Notes: a model not told the origin generated them from the sequence alone. A stretch of DNA of 64,000 nucleotides from Algorimicrobium sediminis (GCF_042684585.1 NZ_JBHULS010000004.1:186001-250000), one strand, 5' to 3'; positions 25,651 through 35,720 are shown, numbered from the stretch's first letter. Translations and numbers: made by a program.

Positions 25651-27192
25651 TTATAAAGGAATATTACCGTGCTTGCGTTTTGGTTTATTTACTGTTTTGT
25701 CCTCTAGCATGGCAAAGGCTTTTATTAGCTTATGTCTGGTAGTTTCAGGTAAAATTACTTCGTCAACAAAACCGCGTTCTGCTGCGCTATAAGGGTTAGC
25801 AAACAGTTTAGCGTATTCAGCTTCTTTTTCTTTCCAGGTAGCTTCTGGGTCGGCAGCAGCATTAATGTCTTTTTTAAATATAATTTCCGCAGCACCTTTT
25901 GCCCCCATAACAGCAATTTCGGCAGAAGGCCACGCATAATTAATATCCGCCCCTATATGTTTGGAGTTCATAACGTCGTATGCACCACCATAAGCTTTTC
26001 TGGTAATAACGGTAATACGTGGCACGGTAGCTTCCGAAAACGCGTATAGCAATTTAGCCCCATGCACAATAATACCATTCCATTCCTGATCTGTTCCTGG
26101 TAAAAAACCGGGAACATCTTCTAGCACTAATAACGGAATATTAAATGCATCGCAAAAACGAACAAAGCGTGCGGCTTTTTTAGAACTGTTTACATCCAAA
26201 ACACCCGCTAAAAACATGGGTTGATTGGCAACTATACCAATACTTTTTCCGCCTAGACGCGCAAAACCTACAATAATATTTTCGGCATGGTCTTTATGAA
26301 TTTCATAAAAGGAATTGGTATCTATAATACCGGCAATAACCGCATGCATATCGTAAGGCTTGTTGGCGTTATCCGGAATTATTTCTGCTAACTCTTGGCG
26401 TATTTCGTCCGTTAATTCAAACGGGTAGTCCTTGGCTTTTTCCTGATTATTTTGAGGTAAATAACTTAACAGCTTTTTAATATCTTCCAAACATTCCACG
26501 TCGTTGGTGGCTGTAATGTGCGCCACACCCGATTTGGTGGCGTGTGTGCTCGCACCACCTAATTCTTCGCTGGTAACGGTTTCATTGGTAACCGTTTTTA
26601 CTACGTTTGGCCCCGTTACAAACATATAACTGGTATCTTGAACCATGATGGTAAAATCGGTCATAGCCGGCGAATATACTGCACCACCAGCGCATGGGCC
26701 CATAATAGCAGACAATTGTGGTATGACCCCCGAGGCTTGTACGTTTCGGTAAAAAATATCGGCGTAGCCACCCAAGGAGCGCACACCTTCCTGAATGCGT
26801 GCACCACCCGAATCATTTAGCCCAATTATAGGAGAGCCTACTTTTACGGCTAAATCCATAACCTTACAAATTTTTTCGGCATGTGTTTCAGAGAGAGACC
26901 CACCAAAAACTGTAAAATCTTGTGCAAATACATAAACCAATCTACCGGATATGGTGCCATAACCAGTTACTACACCATCGCCATAATATTGTTGTTTGTC
27001 CATGCCAAAATCCTTGGTGCGGTGAGTTACTAAAGCACCAATTTCTTCAAACGAACCGGTATCTAACAAATATAAAATACGTTCGCGTGCCGTTAGTTTT
27101 TTATTGGCATGTTGCTTGTCTATGCGCTGTTGGCCACCACCCAAATGGGCTTGTGCTAATTTTTCGTTTAGAGTTTTTATATTAGAATCCAT
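25651..27192 (-). CDS. pccB: acyl-CoA carboxylase carboxyltransferase subunit (propionyl-CoA type)
   Basis: A 513-residue carboxyltransferase that moves CO2 from biotin to an acyl-CoA. It shows GGGQQRIDKQHANKKLTARERI, the acyl-CoA-binding GPCAGGAVYSPAMTDF, and the biotin-side motif RITVITRKAYGGAYDVM with YAWPSAEIAVMG. The length and motifs match propionyl-CoA carboxylase and methylmalonyl-CoA decarboxylase alpha subunits. It is the last gene of a three-gene set (carrier, biotin carboxylase, carboxyltransferase), which supports a propionyl- or acetyl-CoA carboxylase. Propionyl-CoA is likelier since Bacteroidota usually encode separate accA/accD for fatty acid synthesis. Confidence 0.9.
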   Translation of the reverse strand: MDSNIKTLNEKLAQAHLGGGQQRIDKQHANKKLTARERILYLLDTGSFEEIGALVTHRTKDFGMDKQQYYGDGVVTGYGTISGRLVYVFAQDFTVFGGSLSETHAEKICKVMDLAVKVGSPIIGLNDSGGARIQEGVRSLGGYADIFYRNVQASGVIPQLSAIMGPCAGGAVYSPAMTDFTIMVQDTSYMFVTGPNVVKTVTNETVTSEELGGASTHATKSGVAHITATNDVECLEDIKKLLSYLPQNNQEKAKDYPFELTDEIRQELAEIIPDNANKPYDMHAVIAGIIDTNSFYEIHKDHAENIIVGFARLGGKSIGIVANQPMFLAGVLDVNSSKKAARFVRFCDAFNIPLLVLEDVPGFLPGTDQEWNGIIVHGAKLLYAFSEATVPRITVITRKAYGGAYDVMNSKHIGADINYAWPSAEIAVMGAKGAAEIIFKKDINAAADPEATWKEKEAEYAKLFANPYSAAERGFVDEVILPETTRHKLIKAFAMLEDKTVNKPKRKHGNIPL

Positions 27193-27309
27193 AATGTTTT
27201 TAATGTTATTATTACCTGTTTTAGTTTGTACGAGCGCTAAATTTTAATGCAATTTAGACTTTCAAGATAGCGTTATGGCACAGGTAAGTAGTTGTTATTT
27301 CTTTTGGCG

Positions 27310-28755
27310 CTATTTATTTTTTGGTACTTTAACCACATCTATAGCCTGTAAATAGTGTTGTAAAGCCATGGCTGCAGCCACGTAAGCTTCATCTTTTTCA
27401 CTTGCTTGAAGCGCTTCAGGCGAATAATAGTTTTTTACAAAATGCGTGTCGAAATTTCCAGACCTAAAGGCCTCGTGTTTGCACACAAAATCTCCAAACG
27501 GTAAGGTGGTTTCTATTCCTTGAACCTCATAATTAGCTATTGCCGAAATCATTAGTGCTATGGCCTCCTCGCGGGTGTTGCCGTAGGTAATAAGTTTGGA
27601 TAGCATGGGATCGTAATAGATGGGAACATCCATACCTTGTTCAAAGCCATTATCTACCCGAATATTTTTTCCAACCGGTAATTTGTAAACTTCAAGATGT
27701 CCTACACTTGGTAAAAAATCGTTTAAAGGATCTTCGGCGTAAACGCGTAACTCAATTGCATGGCCGTGTATATTTAAATCCGATTGTTGCATGGGTAAGT
27801 GTTCACCACGCGCTACACGAATTTGCAATTCAACCAAATCGGTTTTGGTAATTAATTCCGTTACCGGATGCTCAACTTGCAAACGCGTATTCATTTCAAG
27901 AAAATAAAAATTATGTGCATCGTCCAATAAAAATTCCACGGTTCCAGCACCAATATAATGGCAGGCTTTGGCTACTTTTATGGCTGCTTCTCCCATTTTT
28001 TTGCGTAATTCGGGCGTTAGTACCGATGATGGCGCCTCTTCCACCACTTTTTGGTGGCGGCGCTGCACGCTACATTCTCTTTCAAACAAATGAATAATAT
28101 TTCCATGTGTATCGGCCATAACTTGAATTTCGATATGGCGTGGCGATTTAACATACTTTTCAATAAACACAGCGCCATCGCCAAAAGCCGATGTGGCTTC
28201 GCTAATGGCCCGATTCATCTGCGATTCAAAATCGGCTTCACTTTCTACAATGCGCATACCTTTTCCGCCACCGCCGGCCGAAGCTTTAATGAGAATGGGA
28301 AAACCAATAGTTTTGGCAATTTTTTTGGCTTCGGCTATATCTGTTATGGCCTCTTCTGTACCGGGCACCATGGGAATATTGTAATTTTTAACAGCCTCTT
28401 TAGCGGCTAATTTACTGCCCATTACCCTTATTGCTTCAGATTTTGATCCTATAAATATAAGGTTATTTGCCTCGCATAATTCAGCAAATTCCGCGTTTTC
28501 CGATAAAAAGCCATAACCAGGATGAATGGCATCTACTTGAAGGTTTTTGGCAACCTCTATAATTTTATGGCCCAATAAATACGATTCATTGGAGGGTGCA
28601 TTGCCTATTAAAACGGCTTCATCGGCGTATTTAACATGGGGTGCGTTTCTATCGATGGTGGAATATATGGCGACAGTTTTTAAACCCATTTTTTTTGCGG
28701 TTTTCATAACCCGAATAGCAATTTCCCCACGATTAGCAATTAATATTTTCTTCAT
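27310..28755 (-). CDS. accC: acyl-CoA carboxylase biotin carboxylase subunit
   Basis: A 481-residue ATP-grasp biotin carboxylase that carboxylates the biotin on the neighbouring carrier protein. It starts MKKILIANRGEIAIRVM, with HPGYGFLSENAEFAE, the ATP loop KASAGGGGKGMRIV, EKYVKSPRHIEIQVMAD, ECSVQRRHQKVVEEAPS and the metal-binding EMNTRLQVEHPVTEL. The C-terminal domain LDDAHNFYF ... ELRVYAEDP is complete. It lies 117 bp upstream of the carboxyltransferase gene on the transcript, and 82 bp after the carrier gene. It probably serves the same enzyme. Confidence 0.94.
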   Translation of the reverse strand: MKKILIANRGEIAIRVMKTAKKMGLKTVAIYSTIDRNAPHVKYADEAVLIGNAPSNESYLLGHKIIEVAKNLQVDAIHPGYGFLSENAEFAELCEANNLIFIGSKSEAIRVMGSKLAAKEAVKNYNIPMVPGTEEAITDIAEAKKIAKTIGFPILIKASAGGGGKGMRIVESEADFESQMNRAISEATSAFGDGAVFIEKYVKSPRHIEIQVMADTHGNIIHLFERECSVQRRHQKVVEEAPSSVLTPELRKKMGEAAIKVAKACHYIGAGTVEFLLDDAHNFYFLEMNTRLQVEHPVTELITKTDLVELQIRVARGEHLPMQQSDLNIHGHAIELRVYAEDPLNDFLPSVGHLEVYKLPVGKNIRVDNGFEQGMDVPIYYDPMLSKLITYGNTREEAIALMISAIANYEVQGIETTLPFGDFVCKHEAFRSGNFDTHFVKNYYSPEALQASEKDEAYVAAAMALQHYLQAIDVVKVPKNK

Positions 28756-28837
28756 TTATTTTAAATTTCTGTTGCTTTTAAAGCCTTTTCTAACGGCGTT
28801 TAAAAAACTGTTTTTAAAAGTGTTGGCTGGTTTGTTT

Positions 28838-29323
28838 TTATTCAAACGAAATTAAAAGTTGGTTTTTATCCACGGCATCGTTCGGTTTTACAGAAACGGA
28901 CTTAATAATACCACTTCGTGGTGCTGTAATAACGTTTTCCATTTTCATGGCTTCCAAAATAAGGATGGTATCATTTTCTTGTACTTCTTGCCCTGCAGTT
29001 ACCGCAATATCTAATATTAAGCCGGGCATAGGAGCAGTTATGTCATTAATTTGTTTAGAAGCGCCAATTTCGAAACCTAAATCTTTTATTAACAAATCCA
29101 ATGGATCTTCTATTGCTACATTATAGGTTGTTCCGTTTACTTTTACTTGGTATTGCTTGGTTTGAAAATCCTGTTTTACAATAGCAATTTTGTACGATTT
29201 GTTTTCATGCAAAACATGATATGTGTTGGCCGCTTCATGAACGTAATCTAGCTTTGTTACGTTTTTGGGCGTCATTTTAAACACCTGATTATTATTGACG
29301 GTGGTTTGATAGGTTTTTGACAT
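28838..29323 (-). CDS. biotin carboxyl carrier protein of acyl-CoA carboxylase
   Basis: A 161-residue protein whose C-terminal biotinyl domain carries the acceptor lysine in EAMKMENVI, with APMPGLILDIAVTAGQEV before it, both hallmarks of carrier domains. The N-terminal part (residues 1-85) is a small beta domain found in acyl-CoA carboxylase carriers. It is the first gene of the carrier, accC-like, pccB-like set on the minus strand and so defines the three-subunit enzyme. Confidence 0.9.
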   Translation of the reverse strand: MSKTYQTTVNNNQVFKMTPKNVTKLDYVHEAANTYHVLHENKSYKIAIVKQDFQTKQYQVKVNGTTYNVAIEDPLDLLIKDLGFEIGASKQINDITAPMPGLILDIAVTAGQEVQENDTILILEAMKMENVITAPRSGIIKSVSVKPNDAVDKNQLLISFE

Positions 29324-29509
29324 AAAATTAATTTTAGTGTGGTAAATATAAGGAATATGAACCGTTTTGATAAATTAGCGGGTTTAATTAATATGTGATT
29401 TATTATAATTTTTTAAAACCGTTATAGCCTTATTGCTAAACTAAAAATCTGGTTTTAAAGGGCCTGCAAAAGGTAAGTTTAAATTGTGTTAAACCCCATA
29501 AACTTGCAA

Positions 29510-30061
29510 TTAGGATAGTTTCATCTCAATTGCCCGAAGCACCGTTAAATAGTAGTTACGGTTAGATGCAATAAAATGACCATTGGTTTGGCTGCTTGCT
29601 AAAAGGGATTTAAACTGATGTTGTGTTACAAGTTTTAAGGCATCTACCTCGCCTTGTTGGGGTTTTAAACTTTCAAGAGGGACCTGTAATTTGGCTATAT
29701 AGGTATGATGAAATTCATTGTCTGAAATCCCATTCTCATAACTTCGGAAGCTGGGAAAAATGCCGATTTTGTATAAATCCGTTTTTAATATAGTAAGGCC
29801 TATTTCTTCTTGTATTTCCCGAATTGCTGCAGCTTCAATGGTTTCGCCAGCATCAACATGTCCTGCTACCGATACATCCCAAAGTAAGGGGTAAATAGTC
29901 TTTGCTGCAGATCGTTGCGCTAATAATATGGCGCCTTTTGCAGTATAGAACCAAATATGAGCTGTGTTATGGTAATAGCCTTTCGTGTGAATTTCCGATT
30001 TTAAAGCTGTTTTGCCCGTTGCTTCACCGGTTTCTGTAACAATATCTATGCGTGTTTCCAT
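29510..30061 (-). CDS. NUDIX hydrolase
   Basis: A 183-residue NUDIX protein. The Nudix box reads GHVDAGETIEAAAIREIQEEIGL, matching the GX5EX7REUXEEXGU pattern, with all its metal-binding glutamates. The N-terminus (RIDIVTETGEATGKTALKSEIHTKGYYHNTAHIWFY, in parts) resembles the isopentenyl-diphosphate isomerase-like branch of phosphohydrolases, in which the domain begins with a histidine-rich strand. The substrate is unknown. A minus-strand TATTTTTG element (30080-30087) lies just upstream of the start. No operon partner is obvious. Confidence 0.88.
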   Translation of the reverse strand: METRIDIVTETGEATGKTALKSEIHTKGYYHNTAHIWFYTAKGAILLAQRSAAKTIYPLLWDVSVAGHVDAGETIEAAAIREIQEEIGLTILKTDLYKIGIFPSFRSYENGISDNEFHHTYIAKLQVPLESLKPQQGEVDALKLVTQHQFKSLLASSQTNGHFIASNRNYYLTVLRAIEMKLS

Positions 30062-30243
30062 GGTTTAGGTAATAATATTCAAAAATAGATAATTACGGAA
30101 TTTTAGTACCGGTATAACATGCAATTTTGAATGTTGAACAGTAACTCATGCATAAATTAATATAAAAGCACTTTTTTTTAAGAATGAAATAACAAATTTT
30201 TTGAGTTTTTTTGGTTTAATACTGTGTTTTTGTACATTATTCT

Positions 30244-30251
30244 TATTTTTG
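30244..30251 (+). promoter_or_regulatory. -7-like element of the large T9SS protein gene
   Basis: TATTTTTG matches TAnnTTTG, 30 bp before the start codon; no TTG stands at exactly the usual distance (nearest copies are 11 and 30 bp away). Confidence 0.4.
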
Positions 30252-30281
30252 TGTATTATTAATCAATAAAACCATAAAAAT

Positions 30282-33098
30282 ATGACAAAAAAACACCAAT
30301 TCTTTATAATCTTGTTACTAATGGCAACGCTTACGCAAGCACAAGTAATGAATGAAACTTTGGGTTCGGATTCGGGAACCAGTTTAACGTTTGGCGACTA
30401 TAATACAGCTGTGGGCGATTCCACATTAACAAGGTTAACATCAGGAAGCTATAATGCAGTACTAGGAACGTGGGCTGGAGCTAGCCAAACAACTGCTTCG
30501 GATAATGTTTTTATTGGTGCTTATTCTGGGTACAGTAACCTAATTGGTACTGATAACACCTTTGTGGGTAAAGAAGCTGGCCGGTTTAATACAGCTACAG
30601 ACAATGTATTTGTAGGCACAAAAGCCGGTAATTTAAACACCACTGGTAATGACAATACGTTTATTGGAGAAGAAGCTGGTGAACATAATACCACAGGTAG
30701 CCATAATACCTTTTTAGGGGAAGATGCGGGAATCACTAATACCACAGGTAGCTATAATACCTTTTTAGGGGAAGATGCTGGGTTTTCTAACACCACTGGG
30801 CACTCTAATACTTTTGTAGGTGGAGATGCACGCTATGTTGAGACCTTCGGCGATTTGGAAGGATATGTCTTTCAGTCAGGAAAAAGTGCTGGTGCGGATA
30901 ACACAACGGGATATTATAACGCTTTTTTTGGCGCAGGAGCTGGCGGCGATAATGGAATAGGTGTTGCCAATACGTTTTTGGGTTATGGCGCCGGTGGCAA
31001 TAACGAATACGGCATATTAAATACTTTTGTGGGCTTTGGTGCAGGACATGATAACAACAGAACTAATACAACATACGATGCACGAAGAAATACCTATGTA
31101 GGTGCAATGGCAGGAGGCAGGAACAGAGAAGGTAGCGATAATGTAGGGATGGGACATTTTGCTGATTTTAAGCCAACAAACGATTATGTTTTTAGGTACG
31201 AAAGAAATGTGTTTATTGGATCGGATAGTAGAGTATGGGGTAATGATAATGTGGTACTAGGATACGCGGCTAAAGCCATTGGTTCACAAAGCTCCACTAA
31301 CCGTATTGCTATTGGCGCTTACAGTGAGGCAAATGGCAATAACGCCATTGCTATTGGTGCCAACACCATTGTTAATGAAGCAAATACTATGGCGTTAGGT
31401 GGCGACACAGAAAGCAGTAGAGTTAGTGTTGGTATTGGTACAATGGCTGCCAATAAAAATGCGTCTTTGGAATTAGCGGATACTGATAAAGGATTTCTTG
31501 TTAACAGATTAACCACCGCGCAACGTATAGCTCTTGAAACCACACCAGCTTCTGGTGTGGCCCTAGATAGTACCGATATGGGATTACTAGTTTACGATAC
31601 AGATTTAAAAGCATTACACGCTTGGAATGGTGCCGCTTGGTCTAGTTTAGGTGGCTCCGAATCAGCGCAAGATTTAAGTCTAGTAAGCGATTCTTTAAGT
31701 ATTACAGGTAGCGCAACAATAATCGATTTGAGTCCGTATTTAGATAATACAGACGCTCAAGCTTTAAGTTTAACCAATGATTCGCTGGCTATTACTGGTA
31801 ATGACACACGCATAGATTTAAGCCCGTATTTAGATAACACTGATAATCAAGAGTTAGCACTAGTGTCTCATGTATTGAGTATCAGCAACGGTAGTACAAC
31901 AATAGACTTGACACCATATTTAGACAACACCGATGCGCAAGCCTTAAACCTAACAGGTACTACCTTGGGAATTTCAGGGAGCACAGAAACTGTAGATTTA
32001 TCGGTAATACAAGACGGCACCGGAACAGATAATCAGGAATTAGCTTTAAATAGCAATACGTTAAGTATTTCGGGTGCTAGTAATACCATCGATTTAAGCA
32101 GTTATTTAGACAACACCGATGCGCAAGCTCTAAACCTAACAGGCACTACCTTGGGAATTTCAGGAAGCACAGAAACTGTAGATTTATCGGTAATACAAGA
32201 CGGCACCGGAACAGATAATCAGGAATTAGCTTTAAATAGCAATACGTTAAGTATTTCGGGTGCTAGTAATTCCATCGATTTAAGCAGTTATTTAGACAAC
32301 ACCGATGCGCAAGCTCTAAACCTAACAGGCACTACCTTGGGAATTTCAGGAAGCACAGAAACTGTGGATTTATCGGTAATACAAGACGGCACCGGAACAG
32401 ATAATCAGGAATTAGCTTTAAATAGCAATACTTTGAGTATTTCGGGTGCTAGTAATACCATCGATTTAAGCAGTTATTTAGACAACACCGATGAGCAAGC
32501 TCTAAACCTAACAGGTACTACCTTGGGAATTTCAGGAAGCACAGAAACTGTAGATTTATCGGTAATACAAGACGGCACCGGAACAGATAATCAGAGTTTA
32601 ACAGCAGCCACTTTAAATGGTACAAACTTGGTTATAGAAATAGAAAATGGAGCGAGTACGTCTGTAAATTTACAGCCTTTAATAGCCTCACAACAGAATG
32701 CTATTTCAAATTTAGAAACTTTAGTTAACAGTCAGGCAGCGGTAATAGCCGATTTAACCACTCGTTTAGAGATTTTAGAAGAATGTGCCTGCTCCACGTT
32801 AACAGTTACCAATCCAGATGGTGTTTCTGGTAAGCCACAAGGCCCAACTTTATACCAAAACATACCTAATCCGTTTAATGGCACTACTTCTATAAAGTAT
32901 TATGTGCCAACTAATTATAAAAATGCTGCAATAGTTTTCAGCAATACATCAGGACAAATTATTGATAATGTGGCCTTAAAAAAATTAGGCGATCAGGAAT
33001 TGTTTTTTAATAGTGCCTCTTTACAAATGGGTGTTTACTATTACACGCTATATGTAGATGGCCGAAAAATAGACACCAAGAAAATGGTTATTAATTAA
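30282..33098 (+). CDS. large T9SS cargo protein with YadA-like head repeats and 62-residue tandem repeats
   Basis: A 938-residue secreted protein. The signal peptide (MTKKHQFFIILLLMATLTQA) is followed by many short G/N/T-rich repeats such as NTTGSHNTFLGEDAG (about residues 30-370), like the left-handed roll of YadA-type adhesin heads and phage-tail-like proteins. Residues 430-550 include DNTDAQALSL-type units, then four nearly identical 62-residue repeats (552-770) of the form ALNLTGTTLGISGSTETVDL. A coiled coil (about 795-835) and a type A sorting domain (NIPNPFNGTTSIKYY ... KKMVIN) end the protein. It is probably a surface adhesin exported by the type IX system; this is inference. Confidence 0.88.
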   Translation: MTKKHQFFIILLLMATLTQAQVMNETLGSDSGTSLTFGDYNTAVGDSTLTRLTSGSYNAVLGTWAGASQTTASDNVFIGAYSGYSNLIGTDNTFVGKEAGRFNTATDNVFVGTKAGNLNTTGNDNTFIGEEAGEHNTTGSHNTFLGEDAGITNTTGSYNTFLGEDAGFSNTTGHSNTFVGGDARYVETFGDLEGYVFQSGKSAGADNTTGYYNAFFGAGAGGDNGIGVANTFLGYGAGGNNEYGILNTFVGFGAGHDNNRTNTTYDARRNTYVGAMAGGRNREGSDNVGMGHFADFKPTNDYVFRYERNVFIGSDSRVWGNDNVVLGYAAKAIGSQSSTNRIAIGAYSEANGNNAIAIGANTIVNEANTMALGGDTESSRVSVGIGTMAANKNASLELADTDKGFLVNRLTTAQRIALETTPASGVALDSTDMGLLVYDTDLKALHAWNGAAWSSLGGSESAQDLSLVSDSLSITGSATIIDLSPYLDNTDAQALSLTNDSLAITGNDTRIDLSPYLDNTDNQELALVSHVLSISNGSTTIDLTPYLDNTDAQALNLTGTTLGISGSTETVDLSVIQDGTGTDNQELALNSNTLSISGASNTIDLSSYLDNTDAQALNLTGTTLGISGSTETVDLSVIQDGTGTDNQELALNSNTLSISGASNSIDLSSYLDNTDAQALNLTGTTLGISGSTETVDLSVIQDGTGTDNQELALNSNTLSISGASNTIDLSSYLDNTDEQALNLTGTTLGISGSTETVDLSVIQDGTGTDNQSLTAATLNGTNLVIEIENGASTSVNLQPLIASQQNAISNLETLVNSQAAVIADLTTRLEILEECACSTLTVTNPDGVSGKPQGPTLYQNIPNPFNGTTSIKYYVPTNYKNAAIVFSNTSGQIIDNVALKKLGDQELFFNSASLQMGVYYYTLYVDGRKIDTKKMVIN
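31935..32592 (+). repeat. 186-bp tandem repeats inside the large T9SS gene
   Basis: Near-identical units start at 31935, 32121, 32307 and 32493 (period 186 bp, 62 codons). The last copy is partial and ends near 32592. Only a few substitutions separate copies, including silent ones, so the expansion is recent. Confidence 0.92.
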
Positions 33099-33118
33099 TA
33101 ATTACTAATTCATAATTT

Positions 33119-33155
33119 AAAAAAGGGTTGGCACTTACAAGTGCCAACCCTTTTT
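33119..33155. terminator. bidirectional terminator after the large T9SS gene
   Basis: AAAAAAGGGTTGGCACTT and the complementary GTGCCAACCCTTTTT form a long perfect stem with a 4-nt loop and T runs on both strands. Confidence 0.92.
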
Positions 33156-33205
33156 ATTTTGAGAACTATTTTTCAGAAAATGAGTTGCGCTCTTTTATTA
33201 CCACT

Positions 33206-34294
33206 TTAGTCGAAGTAGGAGTAGGTTTCCCCTGCTTTCATTTTTAAAAGCGTTTCGTAAATCATTTTAATAACATTTTCTACATCCTCTCGGTGCACCA
33301 TTTCTACGGTTGTATGCATATAGCGTAATGGTAAAGAAATTAAAGCAGAAGGCACCCCACCATTGCTATACGCAAAGGCATCGGTATCAGTTCCGGTAGC
33401 TCTAGATAGCGCTGCACGCTGAAACGGTATGTTTTTTTCTTCGGCTGTATTGGTAATTAAATCGCGCAATTTTTGCTGTACTGCTGGTGCATAAGCAATT
33501 ACAGGACCGGCGCCTAGTTCAACAAACCCTTGTACTTTTTGCTCAATCATGGGCGTGGTTGTATCGTGCGTAACATCGGTAACTATAGCGGCGTTGGGTT
33601 TAATGGTTTGTGTAATCATTTCAGCACCACGCAAGCCAATTTCTTCTTGTACAGAGTTGGTAATATACAATCCAAAAGGCAGCGTTTTTTTGTGCTCTTT
33701 TAATAGACGTGCCACCTCGGCAATCATAAAGCCACCCATTCGGTTATCTAAAGCACGACACACAAATTTATCGCCATTTAAAATGTGGAATTCATCTGGG
33801 TAGGTTATAACACAACCAACGTGAACGCCCATTTTTTCGACTTCCGCTTTATCTTTTGCGCCCACATCAATACAAATATTATCGGGTTTTGGCGCTTCTT
33901 CTTTAGCTTTATTTCTGGTATGAATGGCAGGCCAACCAAATACGCCTTTTACAATACCATTTTTAGTATGAATGTTTACTACCTTACTTGGTGCAATTTG
34001 ATGGTCGCTGCCCCCATTTCTTACCACGTAAATTAGTCCGTTGTCTGTAATATAATTAACATACCACGAAATTTCGTCGGCATGGCCCTCAATAACCACT
34101 TTGTATTTAGCATCCGGATTTATAACGCCTACAGCGGTACCATAGGTATCGGTTATAAACTCGTCTACATAAGGTTTTAGATAGTCCATCCATATTTTCT
34201 GACCCTCCCATTCGTAACCCGTAGGAGCGGCATTGTTTAAATAGGTTTTTAAAAAGTCCATAGACTTTTCGGTAAGTATACTCTTGTTTGCCAT
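33206..34294 (-). CDS. M42 family metallopeptidase
   Basis: A 362-residue zinc aminopeptidase of the M42 family (glutamyl aminopeptidase or endoglucanase M-like). Metal and catalytic positions are visible: histidine 71 and aspartate 73 in VIEGHADEISW, the aspartate in CRALDNRMGGFM, the glutamates in SVQEEIGLRGAEM, the aspartate in VTDVTHDTTTP, and the final histidine in LRYMHTTVEMVH. It should act on peptides in the cytoplasm as a large oligomer. The gene is monocistronic and convergent with the T9SS protein gene. Confidence 0.92.
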   Translation of the reverse strand: MANKSILTEKSMDFLKTYLNNAAPTGYEWEGQKIWMDYLKPYVDEFITDTYGTAVGVINPDAKYKVVIEGHADEISWYVNYITDNGLIYVVRNGGSDHQIAPSKVVNIHTKNGIVKGVFGWPAIHTRNKAKEEAPKPDNICIDVGAKDKAEVEKMGVHVGCVITYPDEFHILNGDKFVCRALDNRMGGFMIAEVARLLKEHKKTLPFGLYITNSVQEEIGLRGAEMITQTIKPNAAIVTDVTHDTTTPMIEQKVQGFVELGAGPVIAYAPAVQQKLRDLITNTAEEKNIPFQRAALSRATGTDTDAFAYSNGGVPSALISLPLRYMHTTVEMVHREDVENVIKMIYETLLKMKAGETYSYFD

Positions 34295-34407
34295 ATGATT
34301 TAATTTTGCACTAAAATACTAATATTAATAGTATTTTAAGGTTAAAGGTTTTTTAAATTATTAATTTTACAGTGCTTTAAAACTGGCTGCATTTATTCTG
34401 TTAACCT

Positions 34408-35085
34408 ATGAAACACCTTGCGTATTTCCTTTTGATACTGCCATTAAGCCTATTTGCTCAAATAGAGGAGGAGGTCGCGGATACCACCGCTGCTTTTTAT
34501 ATAATTGTTGAAGGCGATTCAATTCCTAAAAGTGCTATAAACCTGAATGAAGTGGTGTTGCTACATCGTTTAAAATTTGACAATCAAGCGGAAAGGCGTG
34601 CCTATTTAATTTTACGCCGAAAAACAATAAAAGTATACCCGTATGCTAAATTAGCAGCCGAACGCTTAGAAACGCTAAACCAGCGTTTAAATAGTTTGGA
34701 ACGCCCGTCGGAAAAGAAGCGTTATGCCCGTATTATTCAGAAATATATTGAAGATGAATTTTCAGCCGAATTAAAAAAATTAACCAAAACGGAGGGGCAA
34801 ATTTTAGTAAAGTTAATTCATCGCCAAACGGGTATTACTACCTTCGATTTAATAAAAAATTTACGCAGTGGTTGGCGTGCTTTTTGGTTTAACAATACTG
34901 CTAGGCTCTTTAATATATCTTTAAAAGAGGCATTTAATCCGTTGGAGGTAAAAGAAGATTATTTAATTGAAGATATTCTGGAACGCGCCTTTCAGAGTGG
35001 TTTGTTAGAGCGTCAAGAATCGGCTTTGGCGTACGATTTTTTAGAATTAACAAATGTTTGGCGTCGGACAAAAAGTGAAAATTAA
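34408..35085 (+). CDS. DUF4294 domain-containing protein
   Basis: A 225-residue protein of the Bacteroidota-specific DUF4294 family. It begins with a signal peptide (MKHLAYFLLILPLSLFAQ), then GDSIPKSAINLNEVVL, and the family's signature segment YLILRRKTIKVYPYAKLAAERL with repeated LNQRLNSL. It would be periplasmic or membrane-linked. The function is unknown. The stop and the next start overlap by one base at 35085 (TAATG), so the gene is coupled to the hemolysin III family gene. Confidence 0.88.
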   Translation: MKHLAYFLLILPLSLFAQIEEEVADTTAAFYIIVEGDSIPKSAINLNEVVLLHRLKFDNQAERRAYLILRRKTIKVYPYAKLAAERLETLNQRLNSLERPSEKKRYARIIQKYIEDEFSAELKKLTKTEGQILVKLIHRQTGITTFDLIKNLRSGWRAFWFNNTARLFNISLKEAFNPLEVKEDYLIEDILERAFQSGLLERQESALAYDFLELTNVWRRTKSEN

Positions 35086-35711
35086 TGCGAAAACAAAGTC
35101 CATTTGAAGAGCGTTTAAATACCATAACACATGCGTTTGGCGCACTATTTGGCGTTTTGGCCTTGCTACTTTTAGTAAGCCAACAAACCACTAATGTGCC
35201 TTGGCATTTTTTTGCCGTATGGGTATACGGATTAAGTATGGTTTTACTGTTTAGTGCTTCTGCTTTATACCATTATGTAAGGAGTGAACACCTAAAGCAT
35301 TATTTTCGTATTCTAGACCACGTAAGTATTTACATTTTAATAGCCGGCACCTATACACCGGTAACATTAATAACACTAGCGCCTAGCAGAGGTTGGTACT
35401 TGTTTCTAATTGTATGGAGTATTGCCGCTTTTGGAACACTGTTAAAAATTTTCTTTACTGGCAGGTTTGAAGTATTTTCTTTGGTTTTGTATTTAGCCAT
35501 GGGTTGGCTTATTGTTTTCGATTTTACCTACCTCGCCACGCATCTGCATGCCAACGGTTTGTTTTGGCTTTTTGCAGGCGGTTTAGCCTATACAGTTGGT
35601 GTGTTGTTTTACGCCATACACCGTATTAAATTTAACCATGTTATTTGGCACTTATTTGTGCTAGCAGGTGCCATTTGCCATTTTATTATGGTGTATAAGT
35701 ACGTTATTTAA
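35085..35711 (+). CDS. hemolysin III family (PAQR-like) membrane protein
   Basis: A 208-residue integral membrane protein with seven predicted helices. Conserved family motifs are present: ITHAFGALFGV, SASALYHYVRSEHLKHYF, RILDHVSIYILIAGTYTPVTL and the C-terminal HVIWHLFVLAGAICHFIMVY, whose histidines, with the aspartate of LDH, form the metal site of PAQR proteins. The name hemolysin III is historical; the physiological role in most bacteria is membrane homeostasis at best. It is coupled to DUF4294 and convergent with the marC gene (9 bp apart). Confidence 0.9.
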   Translation: MRKQSPFEERLNTITHAFGALFGVLALLLLVSQQTTNVPWHFFAVWVYGLSMVLLFSASALYHYVRSEHLKHYFRILDHVSIYILIAGTYTPVTLITLAPSRGWYLFLIVWSIAAFGTLLKIFFTGRFEVFSLVLYLAMGWLIVFDFTYLATHLHANGLFWLFAGGLAYTVGVLFYAIHRIKFNHVIWHLFVLAGAICHFIMVYKYVI

Positions 35712-35720
35712 GATTTCTTT

